Notes under the pieces: model-generated
The model's database searches: none
What the model was told of the DNA's origin: nothing
The model's input: only the letters and a program-made list of their open reading frames with translations
Made by a program: the position numbers and the translations under genes
Shown here: positions 9,372-19,385 of the stretch, piece after piece
How positions within the stretch are numbered: the stretch's first letter is position 1
Layout: each line of letters starts with the position of its first letter
Assembly: GCA_014885115.2 (NCBI GenBank)
Contig: WKLE02003799.1
Span: forward strand, 3,298-27,815
Direction of reading: 5' to 3'
DNA from: Asterionellopsis glacialis
Taxonomy: Eukaryota; Bacillariophyta; Plagiogrammaphyceae; Rhaphoneidales; Asterionellopsidaceae
Length of the DNA stretch: 24,518 nt

Positions 9372-10693
9372 CCAATTTAAATAGTATTATAAGCTTTATA
9401 TCACCAAAAAAAACAATTTTGTTCAGTGTACCTAACCAATCAATTCCTTACTAGTTTCAGCTAGTATTGCGATTACTCTCTGGCATTTTATGCTGGAGCA
9501 GTGCAGGACCTATCAAATATATTTCTTAGCACGGCGTACAATACCAGATGATAGTTAGTTAGGATTATATGAATTTACATGAACTTGTTTCAACTCTGTA
9601 ACGCCCCTGAGATAGCCAAAATTGACTTGAGGTATTTTCAAGACTAATTTCTCCAGGTTTGCAGAGAATATGAAGAGAATATGACAACATCAAGGCAAAA
9701 ATACACCACAACAAACCATTCACATCATTGAGAAGTCGTTTCAGCATACAGTATTCATTTTCCTGTCATACTGGACCCAAACCCCTTACCGTATATGCAC
9801 TTCTTCCAACGATGGTATTTGTGAAGACACGATGTTGATTTGAGCACAATGATGATGTTGTTTTTGGCAACAATAGTGTCTTTAGAAATATTTGATTTTC
9901 AAAGAAAAGTCGACAAAATGGTCCTTCTGAAGAGGTTTTTGTGTGGAGGAAAAGAAGTAGATTGCCGAATTTTTGGGAGCACAAGCCCGGCCGGGAGCGG
10001 ATGTGCTATTGTCCTACTACGAACATCGTATATATATAAGTTATTACCTCTTTAGAATCTGTTAAGTGTACAGGTATTAATACATGTTACCTTGTACCAG
10101 GTACCTTGTACCTGGTATACCTGGTACATGCGCCAGGACCACTTACCGTTCTACCTGTAAGGTACGTAATTACTTGGAAGTTTATATATGAGAATCTGAC
10201 TTGTTCTGCTATCAATCTGAAATCGCGAACCTTCAAGTTCATAAACGGTAGGACTAGGAAGTTGAGTGCTCTCTCTACTAGAGATGAGAGAGTCATCTCT
10301 CTAGAGAGAAATATTGTACTCCTATTATATACCAGGTAAACCAAAAGTACCTGGTAGAGAACTACCTGTACCAGGTACCAGTTACCATACCTGTTTCTAC
10401 ACCATGAAAGATCTATATCAGAAACATGAAGGACTGCAGCGCAAGGTAAAGTAGTATTTACATGGTATTTACCTGGTAGCAAAATGTAGACGCCTGTCAG
10501 AACAAAGAACACCCGATTCTGTGATCTACGACACGAAAATCTCTCACACACACTGTGAAGTGAGCATGTTTCGTCAAGTACTACGGAAGTCATATACCTA
10601 TTTCCGAAAGATACCTAGAGTGTTCTGTAACAACAGGTACTGTAAAAAGTAACGTAACTTCCAAATTGTTCTGTCAGCGAACAAACTTGAAAA
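9372..10693. other. Intergenic/promoter region upstream of LRR gene 2
   Basis: No gene is supported. A 168-codon minus-strand frame at 10087-10593 runs straight through palindromic GTAC repeats and is judged spurious. The left part (9372-10080) is AT-rich with nothing recognised. The right part holds seven TACCWGGTA palindromes and a 14-bp CT/AG palindrome, and is probably the promoter and leader of the gene at 10694. Confidence 0.55.
10095..10478. promoter_or_regulatory. Array of seven TACCWGGTA palindromes upstream of LRR gene 2
   Basis: Copies are at 10095-10103, 10109-10117, 10118-10126, 10330-10338, 10348-10356, 10369-10377 and 10470-10478. Two of them form a perfect 9-bp hairpin (ACCAGGTAC-ctt-GTACCTGGT, 10096-10116). 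Two further copies precede LRR gene 1 and a related TACCTGGGTA precedes the gene at 21734. The density in 384 bases is far above chance. Dimeric transcription-factor sites or a structured leader are both possible; the role is not established. Confidence 0.45.
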
Positions 10694-13600
10694 ATGGGAA
10701 ACAAAAGTAAAAAAAATAATTATTCTCACGAGAAACTTGATCTAATCATGCCTCATTTAGAAGGAAAAGAAGAAGGAAGCGGTATACATCAACACCGTAA
10801 TTCGCAGCAGCAGCCTTCTTCTCTTCATTCGAATCCTCCCTCTGCAGTTATAAGAGGACGTAGCAATAAAATACCAAGTCTAAAACGTCCTGCTGATGAT
10901 GAGGATGATTATGCATCGCGACCAAAAATACCCATTCGTCCCCATCTTCCACCACTAACATCACCACAGTCACAGGTACACAATAACAGTCACGATCATA
11001 AAGACGCTGATGGCGATGTACCACCCATGCCATTGTCTAAAGAGAAACGCGTACCGACCAAAGATCGACAAGCATTTGAGAAAGCAATTGTAGGTTTGAA
11101 TCGAACTAATAATCATACATCCACTGTCTCTCAATCAACAACTAGCACTGTGCAACAAAAAAAGGCCGCAGCTGAATTTATGATTGAATTAGACGACGAA
11201 GGAATCAAGGCAAAAGAAAAAGCAAGTAGAATGGCATTTGCAACATCATCCACTAGGAACAATTCCGAACCAGTTTCTTTGGGCAACGTTGTTGAGCCGA
11301 AGGAAAATGTACTATCAATACCAACAGAAGCAAAATCCTCCTTCATCGACCCTCCAAAAGCAGGGGCAGGAAATACACGAGACCAATCATTACAAAGTGC
11401 AAATAATCCGCTGTCCGTGATTGAATCATTGGAAATGACTAAAGCAAGGGAGAAAAATTCTAATCCATTCTCTTCTAAATCAACCAAAGGCAAAGATGGA
11501 AAGAGCAAAAGCAACAAATTCCATCTTAATCGAATAAGAAGGAAAAAGGCACGACGGGAAAAAGAAAAGCAACAACAAACATCTGCTACTGCTGATGAAG
11601 AGGACACTATGAAATTAGCACAAATGATATCTCTAGGGAATGGACCAGCATATATTCAAAATGATGGCCACGAAGGAGTAGATGAAAATGAATTTGATCA
11701 TCAACATCGTGGTAGCTACGACAATGACGACGATAACGAGGAGGAAGAGGAAGAAGAAAAGGATGTTCTTCCTGGTGCGTTTGCTGTAAGGAATGGCACT
11801 GAAAGAGAACGTAATAAGTACAAACTGGATGAGTCACAATACTCGGTATCAACTTTTAATTCTGCAGATCGTAGTACATCAACAACATTGGCTTCACATC
11901 AACGCCAGGTTATTGGTGATAGTCTCACTTCACATGCATCTACTACCATCTTCCATGAAAACAACGGAAGTAGTACAGATAGGCACAGTGGTGGTCGGGC
12001 TAGCTTTGGGATTAATCCTGTTCTATTGACACCACCAAGATCAAGAGATGTGACTAATCGATCAGAGCAAAGTGAACCTGAAAGTCCACCAGGACGCGCA
12101 ATAGCAGAATCACCAGGTAGTGAAGGTAGATTACGGCCTAGGGGGACATTGACAGTCTTAGCAAGTCATTATCATGCATCTCAAACTGATTTGCCTTTGG
12201 ATAAAAATTCAGAAGCAGAAGGACTATCAAATGATGCCAAACAAGGATCATGGTGGGTGAGAAAAAAGACACTCGTTATGTCTGTGGTAGCAATGGCTAT
12301 TGTGATTATTGTGGCGATTGCAGTTTCAGTAGCAATGTCAGGTGGAGGGGGAGGTGATAGAAGGAGTGATATTATGGATTTACTTTCAGATGTTTTAGAT
12401 GACACGGCGTTACAACGAGGGACTGATCAACACGATGCTCTTGATTTTATTGTTGAAGATGATACAATATATTCAACTTTGTCAAATCCAGACAAAGTAC
12501 GTCAACGGTATGCACTTGCTGTATTCTTCTATTCGACTAGTGGTTTCGATTGGACTCTCCAACAGAACTGGCTAAACAGTGATGTTGACGAATGTAAAGG
12601 ATGTGATGCGGACGAATGTAAAAGGTGTGATGATGATGGATATAACTGCTGGAAATACATCAAATGTGATAGAGACGGCAATGTTATTGACATTTATGTT
12701 AACGAGAAGAATGATCTCAAAGGGTCACTTCCGACTGAATTATCTATTCTCACTTCACTGGGTGCGTTGCAAAGTTGTCGATCTAATCCATCGGTTTCTT
12801 TAGGAACCAAAATTTCTAATTGTTGCCATCGCATATTTCCCCTTTACTTTTTTTACCCCTCTAGTTGAATTTGGGATTAATTATAACGACGTTTTTCCAG
12901 AAGGTACAATCCCATCCCTTGTTTTCGGTATGACTCAATTAAGTAAGTATCTGAACACCGCAGTCTTTTTGCTCAATAGCTTCCATTGCGTGTTGCAAAA
13001 CATGTTCTCACTTTTGGAGTGCATATGTTTCTCCAAATCGGTAGCATCTTTGACTTTTGAATATACTAACCTGAAAGGGCAAGTGCCATCATCTCTAGTG
13101 CAGCTGTCAAACCTTGGTAAGAATCTCTTATATTTATGAAACATGATATCTACTTTTGTTGATGTTATTTACGCTTTATTATTTTGCCTTTTTTTGTTTG
13201 ATATCAACTAGAGTTTATATTTTTACAACACAACAATTTCATTGGTACCATCCCTGATGAACTGTTCGAGTCTACGCCTCCAAATCTTCATTGGTTGGAC
13301 TTGAGCTTCAATAAACTCACAAATGGCATAGATGAAATAATTGACAATTTCAACACTTTAACAAATCTTCGTAAGTTCAGTTTATCCATAATGTATTCTC
13401 GATTTTACAATGGGGTTATTCTTACAAAACGATTATTTGAAACGCCGTGGTATGTACGTAGGTATTCTTCAGATATCGGACAACGATTTGGATGGCACCA
13501 TTCCAACTACTATCGGATTGATAGAAAGCTTAGGTGCGTAATATTCAAGTTCTGGCAGATGCACAACTTTTACATATAGTATTGTATTCGCTTGTAATTA

Positions 13601-14037
13601 AACGTTTTCGTGCCTTATCCTGTTGCTTACCAATGCACGTTCGATTCTTTCTATTCACTGTACTTAAAGAACAATTTTGGATTGACCGAAACAACGATAT
13701 TACGGGGAATATCCCATCCGAAATAGGACAATTGACAGACTTGAGTAAGTCAGGTTAGACCACCTGTTCGAGAGTTTTTTAATCGTAGAAGTGCCAACCG
13801 AAGCTTATCGTAGGAAAGAATACTCACCTGTCAAGTCTCATTCCTTTTTTTAAAGATACTTTTGTGTTTTCTATGACAGGAATTACTGGAGAAGTTCCCA
13901 GTGAAGTTTGCTTACTTAAATCTTCTTCATCACTAAAAGACTTGGTTTGTACATCAAATTCATGCAATATTACTCAAACTCCAAATTGTTGCAATAGCAC
14001 TGACATTAGCATATGCCCCGAAAATATTTTTTTATAA
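10694..14037 (+). CDS. Single-pass membrane leucine-rich-repeat protein (LRR gene 2), 7 exons
   Basis: Proposed exons are 10694-12761, 12865-12942, 13045-13116, 13212-13370, 13462-13533, 13670-13744 and 13880-14037. All are GT-AG and phase 1, giving 893 aa. The architecture matches LRR gene 1 exon for exon (78, 72, 159 against 156, 72, 75 bases), so the two are paralogues. Residues 1-520 are hydrophilic with Lys-rich and Glu/Asp-rich tracts. A transmembrane helix lies at about 527-549, preceded by WWVRKK. Then come the cap (FFYSTSGFDW, NWLN, a duplicated DECKxCD unit), about seven LRRs (GSLPTELSIL, GTIPSLVFGM, GQVPSSLVQL, GNIPSEIGQL) and a Cys-containing tail (CNITQTPNCCNS). Type II topology with external LRRs is inferred. 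No kinase domain is present, so 'receptor kinase' labels would be wrong. No disabling mutation was seen. Confidence 0.87.
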
Positions 14038-14245
14038 GAAGACCCCATGTTTAGTATTTATAACGCTCTAAAGAGACTATTATTTGAAGTTTCAGCAAGT
14101 AGATGTTTCATACCATAGCTTCCTTCCATTTGGGCAGACTCATTTGAAGTTAGTTAGTTGCTGTAAAGAGGGTGCGGAGGGCTGTTCCATGCATGACTTT
14201 GGTTTTCATGTTTCTTATAATATTTGTAAAATAGTTCTGTTCCTG

Positions 14246-14555
14246 GAGGATCCGGGAATTTTGAGAAAACGGGTAGCAGACAGACTATTTAGTCAATAAT
14301 CAGCCGTTACAGCACGCCAGTCGGCTTTCGATTCCGGTCGTCTGTCAACGATAGACGGAAAACAATATCGGGAACTTCTGAGGATCCGGGAATTTCGAGA
14401 AAACGGGTGACAGACAGATCATGTAGTCAAGAAATCATCCGTTACAGAACGCTTTCCACGCGCCAGTCGGCTTTCGATTCCGGTCGTCTGTCAATGACAG
14501 ACAGAAAAACAATACCGGGAACTTCTGAGGATCCGGGAATTTTGAGAAAACGGTT
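14246..14555. repeat. Imperfect tandem repeat, about 2.3 copies, 134-147 bp period
   Basis: The phrase GAGGATCCGGGAATTT starts at 14246, 14380 and 14527, each time followed by GAGAAAACGG. The first two units continue through CCGTTACAG, GCCAGTCGGCTTTCGATTCCGGTCGTCTGTCAA and ACAATA-CGGGAACTTCT. The second unit has an extra insertion around 14445-14460. Each unit contains a GTCTGTCA...GACAGAC-type inverted repeat, near-perfect in unit 2 (GTCTGTCAATGACAGAC, 14488-14504). The origin is unknown; a small non-autonomous mobile element is possible. Confidence 0.75.
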
Positions 14556-14661
14556 TACAAAAATAAACAATACACAACATAACGTCATTGGATATATGCA
14601 TAACAAGCCAGCTTGATTCGACTCCGACCAACTGTGTACAAGAGACAGAAAAAGCTCGCGC

Positions 14662-14686
14662 TACTTTTTCCAAAATGGAAAAAGTA
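14662..14686. repeat. Perfect 10-bp hairpin
   Basis: TACTTTTTCC (14662-14671), loop AAAAT, then GGAAAAAGTA (14677-14686), its exact reverse complement. It lies about 240 bases upstream of the ATG at 14928. It could act as an RNA hairpin in a leader, or be the remnant of a small inverted repeat. Confidence 0.6.
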
Positions 14687-14708
14687 ACTCGCAATTCTGC
14701 GTGGTGAA

Positions 14709-14755
14709 CGCGCTCTCTCTCTCTGTCTCCCTCTCTCTGTGTCTGTCTCTCTCTG
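14709..14755. repeat. CT-rich microsatellite
   Basis: The sequence is an interrupted CTCTCTCT/CTGTCTCC tract on the plus strand, 170-220 bases before the ATG at 14928. The two LRR genes also have CT/AG tracts upstream, so a promoter-proximal role is possible, though simple slippage explains it equally well. Confidence 0.6.
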
Positions 14756-14927
14756 CAAACACGAGGAGAAGAAACGAAGAAACAAGTCAATAATCTTAAG
14801 GAGAATAAGAAACAAGTCAATCATCTTATCAGTACATAGAAAGGTGGAGGCATACTTCGTAGCATAGAGAATGCGTAGTCTGTTTATTAATAAGCACTTT
14901 TTAAAAGAAAACTCTAATCAATGATCA

Positions 14928-17900
14928 ATGAAAGAAAATATGGGGAGTCCTCCACGAAAACAACAACTTCCCTCCGATAAAAGCACTACTGACAACAGTA
15001 CGAACAATAATGGTGAAAATAATAATAATGGCACATCCTTATTTCGTTTTACCAAATGTACAAACAAGTCATCCTTTCGTGGTAGTGGTTTATCCTTACG
15101 CGGGGAGAATAAAAAATCAAACAAGAACATAATAACCATGGACAAAACTGTACTAAACGAAGTCATGATGACAAAACATAAACGGCAGAAACATTATAGT
15201 GTTCATCGTCATGTAACCCATCGACCACATCGTAATTATTTTAGAGATTTAGAAGATCGTCGAAATATACCTATACCTAAATTTTCATCATTATTATCAC
15301 CTGATCGTGATGGTGGTGTGTCAAAATCAACCTCATTGTCGTCATCTAAACCTGTTTTACAAAAAGAATTGCAAGACAACGATGATAATAATGACGATTC
15401 ATCCTTCAAATTTCAAGCGAGCAAGTATGATACCAAGATAAGCCACCCCAAAATTCGAAATCATGATACGACTAAGAAGAATAAGCCCAGGAAACAAAAG
15501 CAACCGGCCAAGAAGAATGTACATACTACGAAAAGTAGACTACTGCCGTATATTGATATTGACAGTAGTGACGACGATGACATGCTATCATTACCACCAT
15601 CTGTATTTACGAAATCACAACAACAACCAAAACCAAATTCTAAACAACAGAGTTCGGTAGATAAGTCAAATGCAACAATGCACCAACAACAAAAACAAAA
15701 CACGAGTATAACAACTACTAAGGATAGTAGAAGAAGAGACGGTGACATCAAGAGCGATGTTTCTTCATCACCCTTTTCATCATCGTCGCAACATTTGCAT
15801 TCTAGCAATAGTCGTACATCACCATTACAGAGAGAACCACAATTAAAAATCGCCCAATTAACTCAAAGTGTTATTCAGGTAGAATCGGAATGTACTACCT
15901 CTATAGAGGCAATTCCGTCATCATCGTCGTCATCGCCATCTCCGAAAGTCACAGCTGAATGGACACAGAGTGCCATTGAAGAAGTATCCGACTGGACCAG
16001 TGCTTCTACACAACAACTACCACAAGAGCAAAATTGCAGTAATGGCGATCAAATTCGTGAGTCATCCGGGTGTGCAATTGCTTCAACAGGTATCATTCAA
16101 AAACAAAGTCAACAACAAAGTCAACAACAACAACAACGTCGACGACAGCCTCAATATTCAAGAAGTATCATAGAATCAAGAAAAAAATCTAAAAAAAGAA
16201 CAGCATCACCTTTAATACGTATTGCAGAATTAACACAATCAGCAATTGAAAAAGTTTCAGAATGGTCAACTGAACAAACTCGAATTGAAATGGATGATAG
16301 CAAAATAATAACAACTCATGGTATTGCTGGGACAGCAACCAATGTGACTAGGATAATGGTGACTGCAAAGAATCGTAATAGTATCAACATCAAGGATATC
16401 AGACAACGAAATAAGCCAAACTCATTTGATGATAATATGAAGGTATCAGAATTAACTCAAAGCGCAGTTGAAGAAATATCAGAGTGGACTACTGGAAAAG
16501 AGAAGGATAATGCTTCTGATGATGAAAGCGATTGTTCGTCGTGTGATGAACACAATTTTGAGGACAACCACAAAAGTGCAACAATGCTAACAGCACGTAC
16601 TGCAGTCTTAAAATCGTCCCCACGATCACCATCGTCTGACAAACCATCATCTCTAGCAACAAATTCATGTACAATATCCACTCCCAAACCACCTAACACC
16701 AAAAGTAGTTCAAACCTACAACAACCTACACCACAATTACTTGTGGCATCAGTAGATCATTTATACAGTCACGTAGATAACCTTGAAAATGTAACCATAA
16801 AAGAAATTATGGCTACTGAAACAGAATATAACGTTAAATTACAAATGAGTAACAAAGTATTGGTACGACATCGATTGAAGGATCTCTTAGTATCATTGTC
16901 TCAGCAGTCACAACAGCAGCAAACTCATCACTATCGGAATGGGGGTTCGATAGCAACTATATTAAAAACTGTCTATACATTATTTGAAAATATATCAAAC
17001 AATATTACTACCATAACTGTACGAGATATATTACAAGCAGTTCACGACAAACATAACATCAAATGTTTCAACAAGAATGATGAAAAACTCATATGTGAAT
17101 ATTTGAAAGATTTGGTAACAACAACGACAACAACGGCAGCTACACAGCCATCCTTACTAGTGGTGCCAGAGTCATCATCAGCTCCTTCATCGTCATGTTC
17201 AACGACCACGAGTATTTTTTCCGTACCACCATTATACACCTCGAGTTTTGGGAATGCTGGTCATGATTCAATATCGACACACTCATCTCATAAAAAGGTC
17301 GATACTGATGTCGGCTCACTGTCAGGGGTGGAGAGGTCAAGTCATGCTGCAGCAAACAGTAAAGATAATGTTTCTAGCAGAAATACAAGGCACATGGAGC
17401 ATGAAAGCAAACTGCCCAAACTACTCTATAGTGCTGCTGCCAGTTGCGGATCAAAGCAAACTTCATTGAAGGATTTTGTCGAACTAGTGCCTCAGACGGC
17501 TAATAATCACGAGGAGAAGACTAAACATCTCGATCTAGGAAAGATAGTTGGAGTAGGAGAAAACGTGGAATGTGATGTTAAAATAATGGAAGTAGGAGCA
17601 ATAATGCTACCATCGACATCATGTTGTCCAAAGCAAGATCCTGCGACGGATGACCTTAATAAGAATCCACCTTCAAAGGCAGCGCCCCCAAGACAACAAA
17701 ACCTATCAAAAAACGTACAGCCTGCGCCGCATTCAAAAACGCAAGAATATATGGGTGGTGCTGTTGTGAAACAGAAGAAACAAACTACTATCAAGAGGAA
17801 ACGGCAAATGAAAGACACGGCAGAGACTGCCAGTTGCGTTAATCTCACAGTGGATGCTGAAGCGATAGCAAAGCAAACACAAACAAACCCAACTGTTACT

Positions 17901-19375
17901 CCTAACAGGACAAAGCGAGCACGTACTAAGAAGGGCAGTTGTGCTATGTGTAACACATGCTCCTGCCAAACAGGAAATACACTGGATACGGCACAAACAC
18001 TGGGTTTAGGTAACGTATCTAAATCTGTCAGGGACGTCGAAAATGCATTGATTCGTAGAGTAAAAAAGTTAGAAAAGAGCAAGGACTGGTATGCGGATCT
18101 TGCCGATCAAGTACGACGTGACTTAAAAAAACATCGTCGGACCATCAACAGGGATCGAGAATCTAAGTTGATTGCCAGAAATGGTGGCAATGACAAGGCA
18201 GCTAGTGGTGGTGGTAGTAGTGTTGACTTGCGGTTTCTTCCTGATGCTGATGAGTGGGATGTACAACTCGAAGAGGCACATGCATCACCGCTAGAAACTT
18301 CGCGTATTTCGGAAGCACAACAGGTACTCTTTGCCTGTAATGCCAGTAAGTGGGTGTGGATTGTTATGTATTTGTCAACAGTGTTTGATCAGGTTGCTCG
18401 ATAACATGTGCGTTTACCATGCTTTGTCGATTTTTTCAAAAATCACTCATTATAGACAAGCAGCCAACATTGACTCAAATGTTTGGAAACCCATCAGAGT
18501 CGAAGAAGGTTGGAGATAGCGAGGAAACAGACAACGATGCTGTCATGGTCGAAGCCTTTGGAGCAAGTAGTCACACTAGAATTGAAAATCAACTCCGTGA
18601 AATGCTTCCAAGTGAAGGTAATGGAGAAGATGCTGAAGTGGTGCCGGCTGCTGCTGAAACGGAAGAAGAAGTCATTAAAGGTTGCATCCATCGAATGTCA
18701 TGGCGTGGTGGAGCCCCAAAGCATAATGACGACGTGAGTGGGTCACCAGTGAGGGGGGGTGGAGTATGGGCTGCTTTGTTGGAAAAGAATAATCAGCACA
18801 TGACTGGACGCATTGGTGTTGGAGCCCTTTTGTCAAGTGTCGTTGGTGTATCTCAATATACGTCATCATTTGATCAGTTGTTTAATATGAATGAGAAGGC
18901 CGCCAACCAAGGAGATGAATTAGAAGACTTACTCAATATGTTCGACAACCCTTCATTAGTCGCATCACAGAGCCACACAATGGACTGCCAGAAAAGTGAC
19001 AATTTAGTCGAGGTGTCCTTGTTGACTCAACGGAGACAAAGTACTGCCAAGAACATCGAGGATAAATTTACCTGTGACCCAACAAAGCACGATGTCATTG
19101 AACAAGGCTGCCCAAACTGGAGCGAAAATGTCCGCTACGCACTCGCACAAACTGAAGAAATTGATGTACAAGAAGCTTTGGATCAAGTGACCTCAACGAA
19201 AGAAAGACTGGCAGCTGCAAAAAAGAAAATGCTAGATTTGTTCTGTCGTCGAGAAGTAGCGCTACAGCTGCACGAGACGTCCTTGAAAAAGTCGCTTCGT
19301 CATTTGAAGCCTGGCTGCGCAAACAACAAGACCGATTACTTCAGTGTTATCCATAGTGACGACGAACAAGAATGA
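14928..19375 (+). CDS. Large, probably nuclear protein with four TQSAIEEVSEW-type motifs and two DEK-C-like domains
   Basis: Exons are 14928-18345 and 18456-19375 (donor A|GTAAGT, acceptor TATAG|AC), giving 1445 aa; the join reads ACNANKQPTLTQMF. In order: a disordered basic/Ser-rich start; a SUMO-interaction-like YIDIDSSDDDD near residue 207; four copies of a motif like ELTQSAIEEVSEWT near 309, 343, 433 and 507; two similar helical units, VTIKEI...HRLKDLL (about 621-657) and ITVRDILQAV...YLKDLV (about 693-732), that resemble the DEK C-terminal domain; KQTSLKDFVELV near 843; basic nuclear-localisation-like RTKRARTKK near 995; a CAMCNTCSC cluster near 1005; and a coiled coil near 1038-1072. 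The second exon has KQPTLTQMF and a C-terminal helix. A chromatin or DNA-associated role is inference; I know no named orthologue. Confidence 0.8.
18346..18455 (+). other. Intron of the 1445-aa protein gene
   Basis: This is a 110-base intron with a strong GTAAGT donor and a TATAG acceptor. Without splicing the first frame stops at 18404, and a second frame with its own Met at 18419 looks like a separate gene. The phase-1 join restores one frame, and the downstream protein has no natural start of its own, so one gene is the better reading. Confidence 0.8.
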
Positions 19376-19385
19376 AATGATTACT

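Larger units (their letters stand above)
14038..14927. other. Intergenic region with repeats between LRR gene 2 and the 1445-aa protein gene
   Basis: No gene is recognised. The stretch holds a tandem repeat (14246-14555), a perfect hairpin (14662-14686) and a CT microsatellite (14709-14755). The last two lie 170-270 bases before the ATG at 14928, in the probable promoter or leader of that gene. Confidence 0.55.

Noticed and set aside
10087..10593. 168-codon open frame on the minus strand
   Set aside because: It runs through the palindromic GTAC array and CT/AG repeat, has no recognisable domain, and repeats such as YTRYKVPGTR simply reflect the DNA repeat.
18419..19375. Separate 318-aa gene
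   Set aside because: Its Met lies inside a well-formed intron; a strong GTAAGT donor at 18346 and TATAG acceptor at 18454 join it in phase with the 14928 gene.
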